A stretch of 64,000 nucleotides of DNA. Origin: Arthrobacter sp. KBS0702. GTDB lineage: Bacteria; Actinomycetota; Actinomycetes; Actinomycetales; Micrococcaceae. Below are positions 1 through 8,487 of this stretch, one piece after another. How positions within the stretch are numbered: position 1 is the first letter of the stretch; every line of letters starts with the position of its first letter. A program made the position numbers and the translations under genes. The DNA is taken from contig NZ_CP042172.1 of the NCBI RefSeq assembly GCF_005937985.2, forward strand, positions 1,550,001 through 1,614,000, written 5' to 3'. The notes beneath the pieces were generated by a model, which ran no database searches, had not been told where the DNA came from, and was given only the letters and a program-made list of their open reading frames with translations.

Positions 1-1
1 C

Positions 2-208
2 ATCACCGAGCAGGCCGTGGCGCTGCGCTTCGTTGTTCTGGCGGACCGGCTCTATGACAAGGACGTCCCGATCCTGGCCAGCGGCGTGCCGTTCGACCAG
101 CTGTTCACCGAGGAAATGATGACCGGCGGGTACATGAAGAAGTACTTCCGGGCCGTCTCCCGGCTCACCGCCCTGGCCCGGGAAGGCCAGAACCACGAGC
201 CGTCCTAG
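2..208 (+). CDS. zapE: ZapE/AFG1-family ATPase, C-terminal end (partial)
   Basis: This is the last 68 codons of a gene that begins before the window. The visible protein contains the run ALRFVVLADRLYDKDVPI, then ASGVPF, EEMMTGGYMKKYFRA and SRLTALAREGQ. These match the conserved C-terminal block of ZapE/AFG1-like P-loop ATPases, which bacteria use in division-associated or membrane-associated protein quality control. The Walker motifs lie outside the window. The gene ends at a TAG at 206-208. The family call is fairly firm; the exact role in this organism is inferred. Confidence 0.8.
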   Translation: MTEQAVALRFVVLADRLYDKDVPILASGVPFDQLFTEEMMTGGYMKKYFRAVSRLTALAREGQNHEPS

Positions 209-320
209 CGCTGAGTGCAATAGGAACCAACTAACTCGCGCAGTTGTCGTGTTGAGCGGTCAAAACGACAGCTACTTGCCAGCTGGTTGGGCTGGCGCCG
301 CGTTGGTCGTTAAACGACAA

Positions 321-356
321 AGGTGCCGGCGCCGCCTCTCGGCGGGACCGGCACCT
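321..356 (-). terminator. Hairpin terminator after the small antitoxin gene
   Basis: The arms AGGTGCCGG (321-329) and CCGGCACCT (348-356) enclose a second short stem CGCCG/CGGCG. Read on the minus strand the hairpin is followed by a T-rich stretch (CTTTGTCGTTT). It lies about 17 bp after the stop of the minus-strand gene at 373-639. It could also end transcription of zapE from the other side. Two weaker TGTCGT/ACGACA-type inverted motifs at about 245-319 fill the rest of this gap. Confidence 0.6.
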
Positions 357-372
357 CGCTGACGTACCTGGG

Positions 373-639
373 TCAGAGGCCCGGCTGCCGGGTTACCCCG
401 GGGACGGGCGGCTCTCCTGCGACGTGTGGCTCTGCGGCCGGGGCCGTTTCCGGCCGGCCGTCCGCGTTGTCCACGAAGTCGGAGGCGCCTCGCTGAGCGG
501 CATCGACCTTGTCGGCGTACTTTCCGCCGGTCTTCGAGTCGACGAAATCACCCGCCTTTTCGATTCCGTCCTTGATGGCCTGTTCGTTGCCACCAATCAG
601 ATGCTGAGCCTTGCCCTTTAGATCGTCAATTAAACCCAC
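373..639 (-). CDS. MT0933-like small antitoxin-family protein
   Basis: The protein has 88 residues and starts with GTG at 639, behind a clear ribosome binding site (GGGAGGT, about 3 bases before the start). The reading frame stays open further upstream, but only this start has such a site. The N-terminal half reads GLIDDLKGKAQHLIGGNEQ and then IKDGIEKAGDFVDSKTGGKY, the pattern of the actinobacterial MT0933/Rv0909 antitoxin family (short, helical, charged). The C-terminal third is low-complexity and rich in Pro and Ala. No toxin gene lies next to it, so it may be an orphan or have another role; family members are often found without partners. Confidence 0.75.
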   Translation of the reverse strand: MGLIDDLKGKAQHLIGGNEQAIKDGIEKAGDFVDSKTGGKYADKVDAAQRGASDFVDNADGRPETAPAAEPHVAGEPPVPGVTRQPGL

Positions 640-784
640 GGGCACCTCCCTTCGGTCGCGGAGCCAGATCGCTCCTAGCGTTTTCGATCCTAACCGGCGG
701 ATCGGGAGGTGCCAAGGGTGTACGCCCAGAGGAGAAAGACCCTGTGCCGGAGGGCAAACGCACCGGACCGCAAACGCGGGCATG

Positions 785-810
785 AAAAAAGCAGCCCCGT
801 AGGAGCTGCT
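785..810 (-). terminator. Rho-independent terminator of the tRNA cluster
   Basis: On the minus strand the arms AGCAGCTCC and GGGGCTGCT, separated by 3 bases, are followed by six T residues. The hairpin lies 5 bp after the 3' end of the last tRNA in the minus-strand cluster, the usual place for its terminator. Confidence 0.85.
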
Positions 811-814
811 CTTA

Positions 815-889
815 TGGTGGGCGATACTGGGATCGAACCAGTGACCTCTTCCGTGTCAGGGAAGCGCGCTACCGCTGCGCCAATCGCCC
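815..889 (-). tRNA. tRNA-Val (anticodon GAC), copy 1
   Basis: The minus strand folds into a full cloverleaf. The acceptor stem is GGGCGAT/ATCGCCC and the T-arm holds GGTTCGATCC. The anticodon stem CTTCC/GGAAG carries the loop CTGACAC, giving anticodon GAC (valine). The discriminator base is A and CCA is encoded. It is the last gene of the five-tRNA minus-strand cluster and is identical to the copy at 1071-1145. Confidence 0.97.
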
Positions 890-939
890 GCAACCGGAAG
901 GATCCGGAGTGGAGTTGTGTGAATCTGATGAAACAACAG

Positions 940-1012
<73 letters not shown>

Positions 1013-1070
1013 ATTTTTTAGTCCGTTCCGGCGGGGCCGGTGGTACTGGATCAAGCAAGTTTCCTTGCTT

Positions 1071-1145
1071 TGGTGGGCGATACTGGGATCGAACCAGTGA
1101 CCTCTTCCGTGTCAGGGAAGCGCGCTACCGCTGCGCCAATCGCCC
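1071..1145 (-). tRNA. tRNA-Val (anticodon GAC), copy 2
   Basis: Identical in sequence to the tRNA at 815-889, including the encoded CCA. It lies between tRNA-Cys and the first tRNA-Gly copy. The repeated Gly/Val order suggests that a Gly-Val unit of the cluster was duplicated. Confidence 0.97.
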
Positions 1146-1185
1146 CTTTAAATCCGGCCGAAACCGGAAACCAGGGTTTTCACCG

Positions 1186-1256
1186 AGGTGGGTACGGGAT
1201 TCGAACCCGTGTATACGGCTTTGCAGGCCGCTGCCTCGCCTCTCGGCCAACCCACC
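1186..1256 (-). tRNA. tRNA-Cys (anticodon GCA)
   Basis: The acceptor stem is GGTGGGT/ACCCACC. The anticodon stem GCGGC/GCCGT (last pair G-T) holds the loop CTGCAAA, giving GCA (cysteine). The T-arm is CGGGTTCGAATCCCG. CCA is not encoded. Gly-Cys-Val is a common order in actinobacterial tRNA clusters. Confidence 0.97.
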
Positions 1257-1309
1257 GTGTAGCTTCGGCTTCCTCAAAAAGAAAACCGCTGCCGTGACAG
1301 TGTCCTGCG

Positions 1310-1382
<73 letters not shown>

Positions 1383-1442
1383 AATGTTGCCTGCGATTCC
1401 CTGCCGTAATCGGCATTTCCTCGCGTTCCAACGAGTAAGAAC

Positions 1443-1471
1443 TCTATAGGAGGTTCAGTCAATCTACAAAT
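1443..1471 (-). promoter_or_regulatory. Candidate promoter of the tRNA cluster
   Basis: About 60 bp before the first tRNA the minus strand reads TTTGTA, then about 16 bases, then TATAGA. These resemble -35 and -10 boxes. The surrounding sequence is markedly richer in A and T than its neighbours. This is pattern matching only. Confidence 0.3.
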
Positions 1472-1675
1472 CGGGGCTGAATCCGCGCCGACGCACCCCC
1501 GCGCTTCCCTGCAATCTAGCGGTTTTTGCTAATTACAGATGTGTAATTCACGCCGTCCTTACGTGGCCTGGGCGGGGTGGCGGACATGGTGTCCGACGAC
1601 GACGGCGGCAGGCGCGGTCAGCGAAGGGGCGGCGCCCGGGCGGGGTTGCGAATCGTTGGGGTGAGCCTGTTCCGG

Positions 1676-1965
1676 CGATTTGCCACAGACGGCCGCTAAG
1701 TCAACCCGGTACGCGGCCATCTCTGGCCATTTGGCACGGCACGTACCGCCGCCGGCCTACCCGTGGCTTGCCCGGACCAGCCGCTCCGTCGATTTGCCAC
1801 AGACGGCGGCTAAGTCGATCCGGTGTGCGGCCATCTCTGTCCGTTTGGCACGGCACGTACCGCCGGCCTACCCGTGGCTTGCCCGGACCAGCCGCTCCGT
1901 CGAGTTGCCATAGACGGCCGCTAAGTCAACCCGGTATGCGGCCATCTCTGGCTATTGGGCGCGGC
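1676..1965. repeat. Tandem repeat, units of 114 and 111 bp, about 2.6 copies
   Basis: Units start at 1676, 1790 and 1901 with the phrase CGATTTGCCACAGACGG (CGAGTTGCCATAGACGG in the third). They run on through a shared 'GGCCATCTCTG' and 'CTACCCGTGGCTTGCCCGG'. Unit 2 lacks one GCC triplet of unit 1, and the third unit is cut off near 1965. Units differ by scattered substitutions, so the array is not very recent. One frame is open through the first two units but hits a stop at the start of the third and has no ribosome binding site. The gap 1383-2050 holds no other feature I can support. Confidence 0.9.
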
Positions 1966-2050
1966 GGGAGGAGCCCTGGACGCGTAGCGCCGACGTCGAA
2001 AGCGCCGATTTCGGATTTCCGCCGGGGTGGGCTAGCATTCAATGGCACCG

Positions 2051-2122
2051 GGGCGATTGGCGCAGTGGTAGCGCGCTTCGTTCACACCGAAGAGGTCACT
2101 GGTTCGAACCCAGTATCGCCCA
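2051..2122 (+). tRNA. tRNA-Val (anticodon CAC)
   Basis: The acceptor stem is GGGCGAT/ATCGCCC. The anticodon stem CTTCG/CGAAG holds the loop TTCACAC, giving CAC (valine). The T-arm is CTGGTTCGAACCCAG. The body closely resembles the GAC valine tRNAs at 815 and 1071 but is on the opposite strand. CCA is not fully encoded (CCT follows the discriminator A). Confidence 0.97.
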
Positions 2123-2209
2123 CCTGGAACATGGTCCGTTCCGCTCACAGAGCGGGGCGGGCCATTTTGTTTTCCCTTCAGCGTCCGACCCCTGTGAAAG
2201 AGTCTTTCT

Positions 2210-3055
2210 ATGACCGCCCCGCTTCTCGCCCACGCCACCGAATACGGCCGGATGTACGCACGTTCCACCACGGAACAGTTCTCCGTCCCGTCCATCACCA
2301 CCGTGATCGGGCAGCAGCCCCACGGCCTGGACGGCTGGTTCGGGTACATGGGCGCGAACAGCCTGGCCGCGGATCCCACCCTGCCCGCCATCCTGGGCAG
2401 CCCGGCCAAGATCCGCCAGGCGGTCAGCCGCGCCGCCAAGGCCGCCGAGACGCACCGGGACGACGCAGCCAAGCGCGGCGACCGGGTGCACAACTACTGC
2501 GAGCAGGTGGCCCTTCGCGCCCTGGGCCGGCCGCACCAGATGAAGGAAACCCGGGAAGCCCTGGCAGCCAACGGCGAGGAGGCGTTCGCCGCCCGCTTCG
2601 ACGAGTGGTGGGAGCTGTACCAGGTGGAGCCGATCGCCCCGGAGATTACGGTGTGGAACAAGACCGTGGGCTACGCCGGAACCCTTGACCTCGTCGCCAA
2701 AATCAACGGCCGCACCTGCCTCATCGACTACAAGACCAAGGGAACCAGCCGGGACGGCACGGTCAAGCCGCTCGATGCCAAGGTGGTCATGCAACTCGTG
2801 GCCGGCATGAAAGCGGAGGAAAGCCTGGTGGATCCGGTGGCAGGGGAGTGGGAGCCCTGGCAGCACGGCGACTCCCCGCTTCTCCTCGCCGTGGCCATCG
2901 GCGAGACAGAGGTGCGGCCGCAGCGGGCCAACCCGGACGTCCTTAAGCACCACTGGTGGAAGTTCTGTGCCCTGCGCCGCGTCTGGGAGATGTCCGCCGA
3001 CACCGTGGCCGCCGGCCCTGCCCTGCTGCCGATCGCTCCGCCGGCGGCCCGCTGA
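2210..3055 (+). CDS. PD-(D/E)XK (RecB/Cas4-like) nuclease-fold protein, 281 aa
   Basis: The C-terminal half carries the signature of PD-(D/E)XK nucleases. It has a Glu at about residue 145, then GYAGTLDLV with Asp160, then the strand LIDYKTK with Asp173 and Lys175, and a following QLVAG with Gln near 195. This spacing fits the RecB/Cas4/phage exonuclease subgroup. The N-terminal 100 residues (helical, with a GDRVHNYCEQ segment) may shape the active site. It sits alone between tRNA-Val and def, with no helicase or CRISPR genes nearby, so the substrate is unknown. The ATG at 2210 is the first sensible start; its ribosome binding site is weak. Confidence 0.7.
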   Translation: MTAPLLAHATEYGRMYARSTTEQFSVPSITTVIGQQPHGLDGWFGYMGANSLAADPTLPAILGSPAKIRQAVSRAAKAAETHRDDAAKRGDRVHNYCEQVALRALGRPHQMKETREALAANGEEAFAARFDEWWELYQVEPIAPEITVWNKTVGYAGTLDLVAKINGRTCLIDYKTKGTSRDGTVKPLDAKVVMQLVAGMKAEESLVDPVAGEWEPWQHGDSPLLLAVAIGETEVRPQRANPDVLKHHWWKFCALRRVWEMSADTVAAGPALLPIAPPAAR

Positions 3056-3125
3056 GCCGGAAACCGGAGGCTGCCACTAAACTGGACGGAATCCTGTAGC
3101 CGCCCACCGTGAGGACCGATTGCCC

Positions 3126-3716
3126 ATGGCCATTTTGAATATCCGCATCATCGGGGACCCTGTGCTGCGCACAGTTGCCGATCCCGTGACGGAATTCGGG
3201 CCTGAGCTGGAGAAGCTCGTTGCCGACATGACCGAAACCATGGAAGACGTGGAGGGCGCCGGCCTGGCCGCGCCGCAGGTCGGCATCAGCCAGCGGGTCT
3301 TCACCTACCGCATCCGCGGGGTGGAGGGCCACATCATCAATCCGGTGCTGGAGAACAGCGAAGACTTCCAGCCGGACGAGGTCGAAGGGTGCCTGTCCAT
3401 CCCGGGCCTGGGTTTCCCGGTCCGCCGGCACCGCGCCACCCGCGTCACCGGCGTTGACGTGCACGGCAAGCCGGTGGAACTGGAGGGCGAAGGCATGCTC
3501 GCCCGCGTCTTCCAGCACGAGACGGACCACTTGGACGGGATTCTCTTCACCGACCGGCTCGAAGGCGAGGACCGCAAAGCTGCGCTGCGTGCGATCCGGA
3601 ACGCCAACTACGACTCCATCACCGAGCAGACGACGTCGAAGCGGGCCAAAACGGTTGGTTCAAGCTTTGGCGGCGGCAGCTTCGGCACGGGTTCCTCCTT
3701 CGGAACCGGCCAGTGA
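3126..3716 (+). CDS. def: Peptide deformylase
   Basis: This enzyme removes the formyl group from the N-terminal methionine of new proteins. All three signature motifs are present: GAGLAAPQ (residues 45-51), EGCLS with metal ligand Cys89, and QHETDHLDG with His131, Glu132 and His135. The protein has 196 residues, longer than the minimal family because of a Gly/Ser/Phe-rich tail after residue 175 that is probably disordered. ATG 3126 is preferred to the in-frame TTG at 3120. The stop overlaps the start of fmt by 4 nt (GTGA), so the enzymes that add and remove the formyl group are translationally coupled. Confidence 0.97.
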   Translation: MAILNIRIIGDPVLRTVADPVTEFGPELEKLVADMTETMEDVEGAGLAAPQVGISQRVFTYRIRGVEGHIINPVLENSEDFQPDEVEGCLSIPGLGFPVRRHRATRVTGVDVHGKPVELEGEGMLARVFQHETDHLDGILFTDRLEGEDRKAALRAIRNANYDSITEQTTSKRAKTVGSSFGGGSFGTGSSFGTGQ

Positions 3717-4633
3717 GGGTCCTCTTCGCGGGTACCCCGGCCGTGGCCGTTCCGTCGCTGGACGCCCTCGTCGCGGCCGGGTTCGACGTCGTCGCCGTGC
3801 TGACCCGGCCGGACGCGCCGCTGGGGCGCAAGCGCGTGCTGACACCCTCGCCGGTTGCCGCCCGCGCCGCCGAACTCGGCATCGACATCATCCATGCCGC
3901 GAAGGTCGACGCGGCCGTGACCGCCCGGATCGAAGCGGCCGAGCCCGAGGTCGCCGCGATCGTCGCCTACGGCGGGCTCATTCCGCGCGCGGCACTGGAC
4001 ATTCCCCGGCACGGCTGGATCAACCTGCACTTTTCGCTGCTGCCAGCCTGGCGCGGGGCGGCGCCGGTGCAGCGTGCCTTGATCGCCGGCGACGACATCA
4101 CCGGGGCCGTGACCTTCCGGCTCGAGGAGGGCCTGGACACCGGACCGGTCTTCGGCACCCTGACCGAGGCCGTGGGACCTGAGGACACCGCGGGGGAGCT
4201 GCTGGAACGCCTCTCGCACAGCGGCGCCGTGCTGCTGACCCAGACGCTCTCCGCCGTCGAGGCCGGCAAGGCCAGCGCCGTCCCGCAGCAGGGCGAGGTC
4301 AGCCTGGCCCCCAAACTTAGCCTTGAGGACGGCCGCCTCGACTGGCAGCAGCCGGCCCTCGCGATTGGACGCCGGTCCCGCGGCGTAACACCGGAACCCG
4401 GCGCCTGGACGACACTGGACGGGCAGCGAATGAAGCTCGAACCTGTGCTGCTCCGGCCAGGCGCGCAACCGCTGCGCCCGGGGCAGCTGGCCCTGGATGG
4501 GAAGGCGGTCCTGGTCGGGACCGGCTCGCATCCGGTCGAACTCACCCGGATCCAGCCCTCGGGCAAGAAAATGATGACCGCCGCCGATTGGGCGCGCGGA
4601 CAGGCAACACTGGAAAGCGTGGTCTTCGAATGA
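3713..4633 (+). CDS. fmt: Methionyl-tRNA formyltransferase
   Basis: It transfers a formyl group from 10-formyltetrahydrofolate to initiator Met-tRNA. The 306-residue protein begins RVLFAGTPAVAVPSL and carries the catalytic triad Asn104, His106 (INLHFSLLPAWRG) and Asp142 (EEGLDTG). The C-terminal OB-fold domain runs from about residue 205. GTG start at 3713 overlaps the def stop by 4 nt, and the fmt stop overlaps rsmB by 4 nt (ATGA). It belongs to one operon with its neighbours. Confidence 0.97.
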   Translation: MRVLFAGTPAVAVPSLDALVAAGFDVVAVLTRPDAPLGRKRVLTPSPVAARAAELGIDIIHAAKVDAAVTARIEAAEPEVAAIVAYGGLIPRAALDIPRHGWINLHFSLLPAWRGAAPVQRALIAGDDITGAVTFRLEEGLDTGPVFGTLTEAVGPEDTAGELLERLSHSGAVLLTQTLSAVEAGKASAVPQQGEVSLAPKLSLEDGRLDWQQPALAIGRRSRGVTPEPGAWTTLDGQRMKLEPVLLRPGAQPLRPGQLALDGKAVLVGTGSHPVELTRIQPSGKKMMTAADWARGQATLESVVFE

Positions 4634-6204
4634 GCGACACCGGATCCAACGGCGGCAGCGGACAGGCCCCCGGCGGCCGCGGCGGCCAGGGCCACCGGGG
4701 CCCGCGGGGCGGCGTGCGGAGGAACGCGCAGGGACGGGAACGGAACCGCGGCCCGCAGCGCGGCTTCTCCGAAAACGCCCCCTCCCAGCGCACCCGGCGC
4801 GCCGACCCGGCCCGGCTCGTGGCCTTCGAGGTGCTGCGCGCCGTGGCCGCCGAGGACGCCTACGCGAACCTGGTGCTGCCGGCCCGGATCCGCCACCACG
4901 GACTGGACAAGCGCGACGCCGGATTCGCCACCGAACTCAGCTACGGCGCCCTCCGGGGGCAGGGCACCTACGACGCGATCCTCGCCCGCTGCGTGGACCG
5001 CCCGCTGGACCAGCTGGACCCGGCCATCCTGGACGCACTGCGGATCGGCGCCCACCAGCTGCTCGCCATGCGTGTCCCGGCGCACGCCGCCCTTGACGAA
5101 ACCGTGGGCCTGGCCCGCGCCGTGATCGGCGCCGGCCCGTCCGGCCTGATCAACGCCGTCCTCCGCAAGGTCTCCGCCCACACCCTCGAGGAGTGGCTCG
5201 AACTGCTCCTCAGCGACGAGCAGGACCAGACCAAGGTGGCCTCGGTCCGCTACGCCCACCCCGAGTGGATCGTCCGCGCCTTCCGGCAGTCCCTCGTGGC
5301 GCACGGACGCCCGGTTACGGAAATCAACGAGCTCCTCGAAGCGGACAACGCCGCACCCGTGGTGAACCTGGTGGCGCTGCCCGGCCTCGGCAGCCTCGAC
5401 GAGGCCCTGGAAAGCGGCGCCACCCCGGGGGAACTGGTCGAAGGATCGGCCCTCTCCAGCGGCGGAGACCTCGGCCGGCTCGCCTCGGTGCGGGACGGTA
5501 GCACCAGGGTCCAGGACGTCGGCTCGCAGCTGGTGGCCCGGGCCCTGGCATCGGTGGACCTGTCCAACGACTCCGGCGCCGAGCCAGGCGCCGACGGCGG
5601 CGAGGGCGAACGCTGGCTCGACCTGTGCGCCGGCCCGGGCGGCAAGGCAGCCCTGCTGGGCGCGCTTGCACGCCAGCATGGTGCCACCCTGCTGGCCAAT
5701 GAACCTGCCCCGCACCGCGCGAAGCTGGTCCGCCAGGCCCTGGCGGCGGTGCCGCACGAGGTCTGGCATGTCCGTACCGGCGACGGCCGCGAGGTCGGGT
5801 CGGAGATGGCGGAGAGCTTCGACCGGGTGCTCGTGGATGTGCCCTGCACCGGGCTGGGCGCATTGCGCCGCCGTCCGGAATCCCGCTGGCGGCGCACCCC
5901 CAAGGACCTGGTGGACCTTGGGCCGCTGCAGCGCGAACTGCTCAAATCTGCCCTCGACGCCGTCAAGCCCGGCGGCGTCGTCGCCTACGTGACCTGCTCC
6001 CCGCACCCGGCCGAGACCACCGCCGTCGTGAGCGACGCGCTGCGCAAGCGCGACGACCTCGAACTGCTCGACGCCGGCGCGGCCCTGGATGCGGTAAGCC
6101 TCACCGGACACCTCGAGGCCGGCCACGAGCTCACGGCCCAGCTGTGGCCGCACCGGCACAGGACCGACGCCATGTTCCTGGCGCTGATCCACAAGAAAGC
6201 CTGA
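4630..6204 (+). CDS. rsmB: 16S rRNA (cytosine-C5) methyltransferase RsmB
   Basis: It methylates C967 (E. coli numbering) of 16S rRNA with S-adenosylmethionine. The 524-residue protein has a Gly/Arg-rich, probably disordered first 50 residues, then a NusB-like RNA-binding domain. The Rossmann methyltransferase domain follows. Motif I is [10 protein letters not shown] (about residue 328). The two catalytic cysteines are Cys406 in DVPCTGLG and Cys456 in VTCSPHP, as in RsmB/RsmF enzymes. ATG at 4630 overlaps the fmt stop; the frame is open further upstream but that part lies inside fmt. The basic N-terminal extension is typical of actinobacterial versions. Confidence 0.95.
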   Translation: MSDTGSNGGSGQAPGGRGGQGHRGPRGGVRRNAQGRERNRGPQRGFSENAPSQRTRRADPARLVAFEVLRAVAAEDAYANLVLPARIRHHGLDKRDAGFATELSYGALRGQGTYDAILARCVDRPLDQLDPAILDALRIGAHQLLAMRVPAHAALDETVGLARAVIGAGPSGLINAVLRKVSAHTLEEWLELLLSDEQDQTKVASVRYAHPEWIVRAFRQSLVAHGRPVTEINELLEADNAAPVVNLVALPGLGSLDEALESGATPGELVEGSALSSGGDLGRLASVRDGSTRVQDVGSQLVARALASVDLSNDSGAEPGADGGEGERWLDLCAGPGGKAALLGALARQHGATLLANEPAPHRAKLVRQALAAVPHEVWHVRTGDGREVGSEMAESFDRVLVDVPCTGLGALRRRPESRWRRTPKDLVDLGPLQRELLKSALDAVKPGGVVAYVTCSPHPAETTAVVSDALRKRDDLELLDAGAALDAVSLTGHLEAGHELTAQLWPHRHRTDAMFLALIHKKA

Positions 6205-6266
6205 GCTTCGGGCCATACTGGCACCAGCTCCCTGATCTTCCGACCAGCGCAACGACAAGGACATCC

Positions 6267-6923
6267 ATGGCCCACTGCTGCATCAACCCCAGCATCCTTT
6301 CGGCGGATTTCGCGAACCTCCAGTCGGAGCTCCACAAGATCAGGACCGCGGACGCGGTGCACGTTGACGTGATGGACAACCACTTTGTGCCGAACCTCTC
6401 GCTCGGCCTGCCGGTGGTCCAGCGCATCCAGGAAGTCAGTCCGATCCCGTTGGACGCCCACCTCATGATCGAGCACGCGGACCGCTGGGCGCCGGCCTAC
6501 GCCGACGCCGGCGTCGCGTCGGTGACCTTCCACGCCGAGGCATCGATTGCGCCGGTGAAGCTGGCCCGTGAACTGCGCGCCCGCGGCGCCAAGGCGGGGA
6601 TTGCGCTGCGGCCCGGGAGCGGGGTGGAGCCGTTCCTCGACATGCTCGGCGAGCTGGACATGATCCTCATCATGACGGTGGAGCCCGGCTTCGGCGGCCA
6701 GGAATTCCTGGACCTCACGCTGCCAAAGATCCGCCGGGCCCGGGCGGCCATCGACGCCTCGGGCCTGGACATCAAGCTGCAGGTCGACGGCGGCATCACC
6801 GAGGAGACCATCTGGCGGGCCGCCGAGGCGGGCGCCGACGTTTTTGTGGCCGGGTCCGCCGTCTACGGCGCCGATGACCCGGCCGACGCGATCGAGCGCC
6901 TGCGGGCCGCGGGCAGCCGCTAG
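6267..6923 (+). CDS. rpe: Ribulose-phosphate 3-epimerase
   Basis: It interconverts ribulose-5-phosphate and xylulose-5-phosphate in the pentose phosphate pathway. The 218-residue TIM barrel opens with [15 protein letters not shown] and has the catalytic regions [32 protein letters not shown] and LQVDGGI, all diagnostic. The frame is open to 6144, but ATG 6267 has an AAGGAC site and matches the family N-terminus. It supplies the pool of ribulose-5-phosphate that RibB uses a few genes later, which may explain its place before the riboflavin operon. Confidence 0.97.
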   Translation: MAHCCINPSILSADFANLQSELHKIRTADAVHVDVMDNHFVPNLSLGLPVVQRIQEVSPIPLDAHLMIEHADRWAPAYADAGVASVTFHAEASIAPVKLARELRARGAKAGIALRPGSGVEPFLDMLGELDMILIMTVEPGFGGQEFLDLTLPKIRRARAAIDASGLDIKLQVDGGITEETIWRAAEAGADVFVAGSAVYGADDPADAIERLRAAGSR

Positions 6924-7010
6924 CCTGCCGAAACATGACGCAAACTGCATCTTCCATTGCACGGGAATAGCCGGACGGCACCCGGGGTTGTGTCAGAATA
7001 GCTACACACA

Positions 7011-7158
7011 TACGTGCTCCGGGGTCGGTGTAAGTCCGAACCGGCGGTCATAGTCCGCGACCCGCGAGCCGGCACTTCCCTCGGGAGGCAGCCGGCGGAC
7101 GGTTGAACCGGTGGAACTCCGGTACCGACAGTTAAAGTCTGGATGAGAGAAGCACGTA
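7011..7158 (+). ncRNA. FMN riboswitch (RFN element)
   Basis: The leader of the riboflavin operon has the strongly conserved RFN blocks. These are GGGGTCGGTGTAAGTCCG near the 5' side and AACCGGTGGAACTCCGGT, GACAGTTAAAGTCTGGATG and GAGAGAAGCACG near the 3' side. The outer P1 helix pairs TACGTGCT (7011-7018) with AGCACGTA (7151-7158). A GC-rich hairpin follows at about 7170-7191 without a T-tract. This suggests control of translation or Rho access rather than intrinsic termination. FMN binding should shut down the ribDEBAH operon. Confidence 0.96.
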
Positions 7159-7252
7159 CAGCTGTTACTGCGGCGCCCTGACGGTGCCGCGGAATTGCGC
7201 TGTCGTATACCCCCGGAGCCATCGCGGTTCTGAGGGAAGGAACGACACACAG

Positions 7253-7318
7253 ATGAACCCCTTGCGATGGCTCTTCGCCGACTCTGCGGTCCTGATGGAC
7301 GCGGCGGACGGCAGATGA
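7253..7318 (+). CDS. Short leader ORF coupled to ribD, 21 aa
   Basis: The reading frame MNPLRWLFADSAVLMDAADG plus Arg starts at an ATG with a strong purine-rich site (GGGAAGGAA, about 11 bases upstream). Its TGA at 7316-7318 overlaps the ribD ATG at 7315 as ATGA. The ribD start itself has no clear ribosome binding site of its own. Ribosomes finishing this short frame could therefore deliver ribD translation. No known family is recognised. It could also be a chance frame in the riboswitch expression platform. Confidence 0.45.
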   Translation: MNPLRWLFADSAVLMDAADGR

Positions 7319-8487
7319 GCGTTCAGCATTCGGCCGCCGGGCCGGAGTTCAAACTCAACCGGGATCAGCCCGACACACAAGTCTTCAATGCCGCCAGCTT
7401 CAGCGCTGCCGAGTCAGCCGCCATGGACAGCGCCCTGGCGGCCGCTGCGCAGGGCCCGCGCGGGGCGAACCCTCTGGTGGGCGCCGTCGTCATCGGAACA
7501 GACGGCACGCCCTTGGTCACCGGCTACCACCGCGGCGCCGGCACCGCCCACGCGGAGGGCGACGCCATCGCCCAAGCCGCGGCCGCCGGACTGGACCTCA
7601 CGGGCACCACCATGGTGGTCACGCTGGAGCCGTGCAACCATTGCGGCCGCACCGGCCCTTGCGCCCAGGCCATCATCGACGCCGGCGTGGCCGACGTCGT
7701 CTACGCGATCGATGACCCGCACGATCCCGCCGCCGGGGGAGCGGCGACGCTCCGCGCCGCCGGAGTGCGGGTCCGCTCCGGCCTGGGTGCCGTCGCCGCC
7801 CTGGACCTCAACCGGCGCTGGTTCGACGCCGTCGCCGCGAAAAGGCCGTTCGTCACCCTGCACATCGCCCAGACCCTTGACGGCCGGATCGCGGCCAGCG
7901 ACGGCACCAGCCAGTGGATCTCCAGTGCGGAGTCACTCGCGGACAACCATGCCCTGCGGGGCAGGATCGACGCCATCCTGGTGGGCACGCAGACCGTCTT
8001 GGTGGACAACCCGCGCCTTACGGCTCGCACCCCCGACGGCGAACTCGCCGAAAAGCAGCCGCTGCGCGCCGTGATGGGTCTCCGCGGGATTCCCGCGGAC
8101 GCCGCGGTCAACGGCGGCGACGGCAAGGTGCTGCACTTGCCAACCCGGGAGCCCCGCGAGGCCCTGGACCGGCTTTTCGACGCCGGCGTCCGGCACCTCA
8201 TGGTCGAGGGCGGCTCGCGGATCCTCAGCGCGTTCCTGGCCGCAGGCCTCGTCGACGAGCTGATCGTCTACCTGGCCCCCACGCTGCTGGGCTCCGGCAC
8301 CCTGGCCTTGGACGACCTCGGTATCGGCACCCTTGCCGATGCCCAGCATTGGGACTGGGACGGGGCCTCGGGCGGCGCCGTCCGGATGCTGGGCCGCGAC
8401 CTGCGGCTGCACCTGCGTCCCGCCACCAACTCTTCATCCGATTCCACACCGCGCAGTAACGCGGACACCGCCGCAGGAGGCAACTGA
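7315..8487 (+). CDS. ribD: Bifunctional riboflavin deaminase/reductase RibD
   Basis: It performs the second and third steps of riboflavin synthesis. The N-terminal zinc deaminase domain has HAEGDA (His79, Glu81) and PCNHCGRTGPC (Cys107, Cys116 as zinc ligands). The C-terminal NADPH reductase domain starts near residue 180 (RPFVTLHIAQTLDGRI) and includes GTQTVLVDNPRL and VEGGSRILS. Length is 390 residues from ATG 7315, a little long at the N-terminus; no in-frame start closer to the deaminase core leaves the domain whole. The start overlaps the stop of the leader ORF at 7253-7318. The stop shares one base with the start of the next gene. Confidence 0.95.
   Translation: MSVQHSAAGPEFKLNRDQPDTQVFNAASFSAAESAAMDSALAAAAQGPRGANPLVGAVVIGTDGTPLVTGYHRGAGTAHAEGDAIAQAAAAGLDLTGTTMVVTLEPCNHCGRTGPCAQAIIDAGVADVVYAIDDPHDPAAGGAATLRAAGVRVRSGLGAVAALDLNRRWFDAVAAKRPFVTLHIAQTLDGRIAASDGTSQWISSAESLADNHALRGRIDAILVGTQTVLVDNPRLTARTPDGELAEKQPLRAVMGLRGIPADAAVNGGDGKVLHLPTREPREALDRLFDAGVRHLMVEGGSRILSAFLAAGLVDELIVYLAPTLLGSGTLALDDLGIGTLADAQHWDWDGASGGAVRMLGRDLRLHLRPATNSSSDSTPRSNADTAAGGN

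Noticed and set aside
373..783. Longer 136-codon version of the antitoxin gene
   Set aside because: The extra 48 codons upstream of GTG 639 do not fit the family and the strong ribosome binding site is directly before 639.
1680..1913. Repeated peptide frame across the 114/111-bp tandem repeat
   Set aside because: The frame lacks a ribosome binding site and stops at the beginning of the third unit; units differ as noncoding DNA would.
1676..1965. CRISPR array
   Set aside because: Units are over 100 bp with no short repeat/unique spacer alternation and no cas genes are nearby; the PD-(D/E)XK gene at 2210 alone is not evidence of Cas4.
3967..6264. A 765-codon open frame on the minus strand opposite fmt and rsmB
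   Set aside because: High GC with third-position bias makes long antisense frames common; the plus-strand genes have complete family motifs and the antisense product is a low-complexity Gly/Ala/Arg mixture.
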